This document shows, piece after piece, positions 60,364 to 64,000 of a stretch of 64,000 nucleotides of DNA. The translations under genes and the position numbers were made by a program. Within the stretch, counting starts at the first letter, position 1; every line of letters starts with the position of its first letter. The DNA is from Rhodococcus sp. P-2 (lineage in GTDB: Bacteria; Actinomycetota; Actinomycetes; Mycobacteriales; Mycobacteriaceae). The DNA is taken from contig NZ_CP066779.1 of assembly GCF_016598535.1 (NCBI RefSeq), positions 3,780,053 through 3,844,052 of the forward strand, given 5' to 3'. The notes below the pieces were generated by a model, which was not told where the DNA came from, made no database searches, and saw nothing but the letters and a program-made list of their open reading frames with translations.

Positions 60364-61407
60364 ATGCGTCGTTCCGCCATCTCGGCACTCACAACACTGG
60401 CACTGCTCGGCGCCGGAACATTGGCGGGCACACCCGCCGTCGCCGCTCCCCTCGCGTGTGGCGGCATCTCCACCGGTTCGTTCTCAGGCTCCGCCGGCGG
60501 CTCGGAGTACCTGTGCGCCAAGGAAGGTGACCTTCTGGACGTTCGCATCGGCGACGTTCACGCGACACAACCTTCCCTCGGCTACGACGAGGTGTACTAC
60601 AAGCTCGGGCGCTACACGCTCGGAAAAGACACGATCAACAAGAAGTTCGACGACTGGTGCGAGGCGAACGGCCAGATCCAGGCCGCGACCGCTACTGCGG
60701 CGTCGACACTGAAGGACCCGTCGTCCTTCACCTGCCAGATCCCGGTGGGTCAGGAAACCGCTGAGAGCATCGCGCCCATGAAGACCGTGGTCGTCGGCCC
60801 CCGCGGCGATCTCTACCTGACCGACGGTCACCACACCCTCACGTCCTTCATCGAGACGGCCGACGGAGGTCCTGACCTGCACGTGCGACTCCGAGTTCTC
60901 GGCAACCTCAGCGGCCTGACCGAAGGCGCCTTCTGGACGGAGATGGAAAAGAACAAGTGGGTCTGGTCGCGTGACGTCGTCGGAAACCAGGTGCCGGTCC
61001 AGTCCCTGCCGAAAAGCGTCGGCCTGGCGAACTTCGCCGACGACAAGTACCGCAGCCTGATGTATTTCTCCCGCGACATCGGATTCGCTGCAGGCTCGAT
61101 CCCGTTCCAGGAGTTCTACTGGGGCGCGTGGGTCCGCGACACCGCGCCCGTCGACCTCACCAACTGGAATCGCGATGATCTCTCCAGCTACCTGAGCACG
61201 GTGAAGTCGGTGACCAAAGCGCAGACCGCGTTGGCGGGCGATGCGGTCGTCGACAGCGGATTCACTGCCACCGATCTTGGTGTCCTGCCGGCCTGGAACG
61301 ATGGCAAAGCGGAGTCCAAGGGCGAGTTCGCAAAGCTCTCGAAGCCGTACACAGACGACAAGCCGGGCAAGATCGCTTACGCCCTCGCCTACAAAGCAAC
61401 CCTCTGA
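60364..61407 (+). CDS. Secreted ParB-like (ParBc_2) protein
   Basis: A 347-residue protein with a Sec signal peptide (MRRSAISALTTLALLGAGTLAG..., cleavage near AVAA, about residue 28). The mature part has the ParBc_2/Srx-like core: VVVGPRGDLYLTDGHHTLTSFIE (D-G-H-H-T) and a C-terminal partner region with the YWGAWVRDTAP segment. ParBc_2 proteins are exported, unlike chromosome-partition ParB; their substrate is unknown. AGGAGAG precedes ATG 60364. Confidence 0.83.
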   Translation: MRRSAISALTTLALLGAGTLAGTPAVAAPLACGGISTGSFSGSAGGSEYLCAKEGDLLDVRIGDVHATQPSLGYDEVYYKLGRYTLGKDTINKKFDDWCEANGQIQAATATAASTLKDPSSFTCQIPVGQETAESIAPMKTVVVGPRGDLYLTDGHHTLTSFIETADGGPDLHVRLRVLGNLSGLTEGAFWTEMEKNKWVWSRDVVGNQVPVQSLPKSVGLANFADDKYRSLMYFSRDIGFAAGSIPFQEFYWGAWVRDTAPVDLTNWNRDDLSSYLSTVKSVTKAQTALAGDAVVDSGFTATDLGVLPAWNDGKAESKGEFAKLSKPYTDDKPGKIAYALAYKATL

Positions 61408-61589
61408 CCTGCTCAGATCCAAGTCACACCCAGCAGACTTGACTAAGGTAAGCCTCTACTCAGTAGTCTGATCCCATTCGGGTGCCGCTTCATCGAAGCA
61501 GCGACGCCCTGCCCTGACGGAATACATGCCGTCGTATCTGCCCGGTCGAACAATCTCCGGGCAACCAGGACAGGGAGAAGGTTGCTGCA

Positions 61590-64000
61590 GTGAGTACGTC
61601 CATCGTCGGTTTGTACGACCCCGCAGATGACAAGAGCAGTTGCGGGGTCGGGTTCATCACGCGCAAGGACGGCGTGCAGACCCACGATGTCCTGATCAAG
61701 GGCCGCGAAGCACTCTGCTCGGTCCCGCACCGCGGCGGTATGTCCTCCGAGGGTGTCGGCGACGGTGGCGGCGTCTCGGTGGACCTCTCCCTCCGGTTCT
61801 TCCGCAAGGTCACCGGGCGCTCCGACCTCCGTGCCGGCCGCTTCTGCGTCGGCAACTTCTTCCTTCCCGACGACGACGCCCAGCATGCTCGTGCAGCGAC
61901 TCTGGTGGAACGCGAACTTCTCGACAGAGGCTTCACCACCCTCGCAGTGCGCGACATCCCGGTCGACAACTCGTCGATTCGGCCGGCCGCGATCGCGCAT
62001 CAGCTTCCGATCAGGCAGTGGATCTTCGAGGTCCCCACTCCGCGTCCCGAGCCCGCGGTAGTCGATCGCCTCGTGCACGAGGCGCTGCTCGCCATCGAAG
62101 CCATCGCGTACAACACGCCTGCGCTGCGCGGGTTGTACCCACTCTCGCTCAGCGCGAGAACACAGGTTCTCAAGGGCCGCTTGAACTCCGACGAAGTGAT
62201 CCCGTACTTCCGCGACCTGGTCGACCCCGATCACGCCGTACACACGATGTACTTCCACACGCGGTTCTCGACCAACACGGACCCGCATCCCACGATGGCG
62301 CAGCCGTTCCGGTTCATGGCTCACAACGGAGAACTGAACACGGACAAGAAGAATCGGCTTTCCGAAGCTGCCGTCGCCAGCGCGAAACGACGCGCGATCG
62401 TCCGTCCGCCCGGCCAGTCCGACAGTTGCCGACTGGATCAGACCCTGGAAGCTCGCGTCATCGAGGACAGTGTCGACCTGGTGGCGGCTGTGGTCTCGAT
62501 GATGCCGCCGGCCTGGGAAAACGACACCACCCTCTCCCCTGCGGTGCGGGCGATGTTCGAGTACTTCTCGCTGTACGAGGAGAAAAACGACGGACCGGCA
62601 GCGCTGGTCTTCGGCGACGGCACCATCATCGGTGCACGCCTCGATCGCCTCGGCTTGCGTCCACTACGCACGATCGAGACCCACGACTACGTGTGCGCAT
62701 TCTCCGAAGCCGGACAGATCGCGTTCCCACCCGAGACGGTGATTCACCGTGGCCGCGTCGAAGCCGGCGGAATGCTCTACTTCGATCATCGAGATCGCCA
62801 CACCTACACTGCCCGCGAGGCCCTGGAAAAGATTGCTGCACAGCGTGATTACCAGTCTCTGGTGGAGCAGTCACGAATCCTGATCGAGGACATTGCCTCC
62901 GTACCTGCGGAGAAGGTGAGCTCACCGACGCGCTACAACGGAACCTTCGAGGTTCATCAGCGCTACATGGCGTACTCCCTGGATCAGGAGAGCTTCAAAT
63001 TCCTGATGGATCCGATGCTCACGCACGGAGCCGAGAAGGTCTCCGCCATGGGCTACGGCAACGCCATCAACGCGTTCAGCGGGAACAGAACAATTCGAGG
63101 CTCTGCGTCTCCTTCCCCTCGGACGGCTCGACGACGCCTTCCGCCTCGACGCCGGGGCATACCGGGCGACGAGCTTCGACCGGTTGACCACCGAACAGAT
63201 CGACGACTTCGACATCACCGCCGGGTACCGGAACTTTTCTACTGTCATGGCTGCGGAACGATTGCGTCGTCCCGCCGCGCTGCGCGACGTCATCTCCGTT
63301 CCCGGCGATGTCACATTTGCGGTGACGACAGCCGAGTTCGCCGAGCAGATCAGCCGATTCTCGGTACACGGCAATACGACGATCGTGATGCGTGGAATCC
63401 AGTGTGAATCCGCCGCAGACCGCGGGTACACACTTCGCCTGGACGGACCACTGGCCGACGACGCCGCACGCCGGGCAGCACTCGGAAACGCTCTCACCGC
63501 TATCTTCTCGGGCGATATCTCCATCGAAGCCACCGCACCGGATCTGGTTCTGAAGGCAACCGGTATCGGGGCCCAGTTCCTGTCCAAGTTGCGGGTCGCA
63601 CAGGCAGGTGTTCCTCTCTCCGAGGTGCAGAGCGCCAGCGACATCACTCCGAAGTTGGCGTCGGGAGCCATGAGCCACGGCGCGCTCAATGCTCCGGCAC
63701 ACGAAGCCGTCGCGCATGGCACGAACATGGTCGGCGCGATGTCCAACAGCGGTGAAGGTGGTGAACACCTGTCCCGTTACAACACAATTCGAGCATCGCG
63801 TATCAAGCAGTTTGCATCCGGTCGATTCGGAATCTGGGCGGGATACCTCGCCGACCCGATGCTCGAAGAGATCGAGATCAAACTCGGCCAAGGTGCAAAA
63901 CCCGGCGAGGGCGGCCAGCTTCCGGCAGCCAAGGTCACCGTCGACATCGCTGCGGCCCGCGGTGGAACCCCCGGTGTCGAACTGGTTTCACCGCCGCCTC
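61590..64000 (+). pseudogene. Glutamate-synthase (GltB)-like protein, frameshifted and cut by window edge
   Basis: GTG 61590, after AGGGAGAAGG, opens a class II glutamine amidotransferase: a 17-residue propeptide, then Cys18 of SSCGVGFI, PHRGGMSSEGVGDGGGV, FRFMAHNGELNTDKKN and RPPGQSDSCRLDQ. The frame runs off into a stop at 63407. In the next frame the protein continues from 63082 (GTEQFEALRLLPLGRL...) to the end, with the FMN/Fe-S synthase part SNSGEGGEHLSRY and AQGAKPGEGGQLP-like GQGAKPGEGGQLP. Deleting one G from GGG at 63081-63083 restores it. The linker between the two parts is nearly 200 residues shorter than in standard GltB, so this is a compact variant. Confidence 0.83.

Noticed and set aside
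61439..61460. IdeR iron box ahead of the glutamate-synthase-like gene
   Set aside because: TAAGGTAAGCCT resembles half an iron box, but the second half is absent and total identity to the consensus is low.
1..64000. tRNA, rRNA, CRISPR, insertion sequence or phage
   Set aside because: No repeat array, transposase, integrase or cloverleaf-like sequence was seen by eye in the gaps between genes.

Overview
The window reads as chromosome of a high-GC actinobacterium, most like Rhodococcus (inference). It has WhiB and F420/LLM-type proteins, a CmtR-type ArsR sensor, two GAP/Sap-family membrane proteins, a KstR-like operator, many acyl-CoA enzymes each with its own TetR or GntR regulator, and a 13E12/DUF222 HNH gene behind a mycobacterial-type SOS box. 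I saw no rRNA, tRNA, CRISPR array or insertion sequence.

Layout. 1-4.5 kb: an Lrp/AsnC regulator cut by the left edge, then a FadR-like regulator, methyltransferase, hotdog thioesterase and FAD monooxygenase on the + strand. 4.6-11.7 kb: DUF2252, WhiB, HNH, threonine aldolase, LLM oxidoreductase, patatin and fused DhaKL kinase. 11.7-16.3 kb: acyl-CoA ligase facing a thiolase-SDR-TetR operon. 16.4-21.9 kb: a secreted protein of unknown function, a 0.7 kb non-coding stretch and a compact class III lanthipeptide locus (lanKC, a 37-residue precursor, an ABC-2 permease). 21.9-23.2 kb: an SOS-box-linked HNH gene broken by one extra G. 23.3-29.9 kb: SDR, AurF-like diiron protein with a FprB-like ferredoxin reductase, and a DUF35/lipid-transfer thiolase pair. 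30-35.6 kb: AraC regulator, ankyrin lipoprotein, and a three-dehydrogenase operon divergent from TetR-cupin. 35.7-44.8 kb: a large LuxR/MalT-type regulator, YihY, SulP, two GAP proteins, small membrane proteins, a SRPBCC remnant and a CmtR-CDF metal pair. 44.9-51.1 kb: acyl-ACP thioesterase, CHAP protein, an RHH-DUF4097-DrrAB operon, and ComB-like plus transglutaminase-like genes. 51.2-64 kb: siderophore-binding lipoprotein and MFS transporter, secreted EEP hydrolase, alpha/beta hydrolases, two further TetR systems, a 3-hydroxyacyl-CoA dehydrogenase, a secreted ParB-like protein and a glutamate-synthase-like gene with a frameshift, cut by the right edge.

How the parts work together. The dominant theme is small, locally regulated acyl-CoA or redox operons: at least five divergent or self-regulating units carry clear inverted-repeat operators next to their own regulator gene. 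The most distinctive element is the lanthipeptide locus at 17.9-21.9 kb. Its precursor ends in Ser-X2-Ser-X2-Cys, the signature that class III synthetases convert to labionin. The cluster is minimal, with no ATPase, protease or regulator beside it. Two genes, at 21.97 kb and 61.6 kb, are each broken by a single surplus G in a G run, so either both are true pseudogenes or the sequence carries small indel errors.
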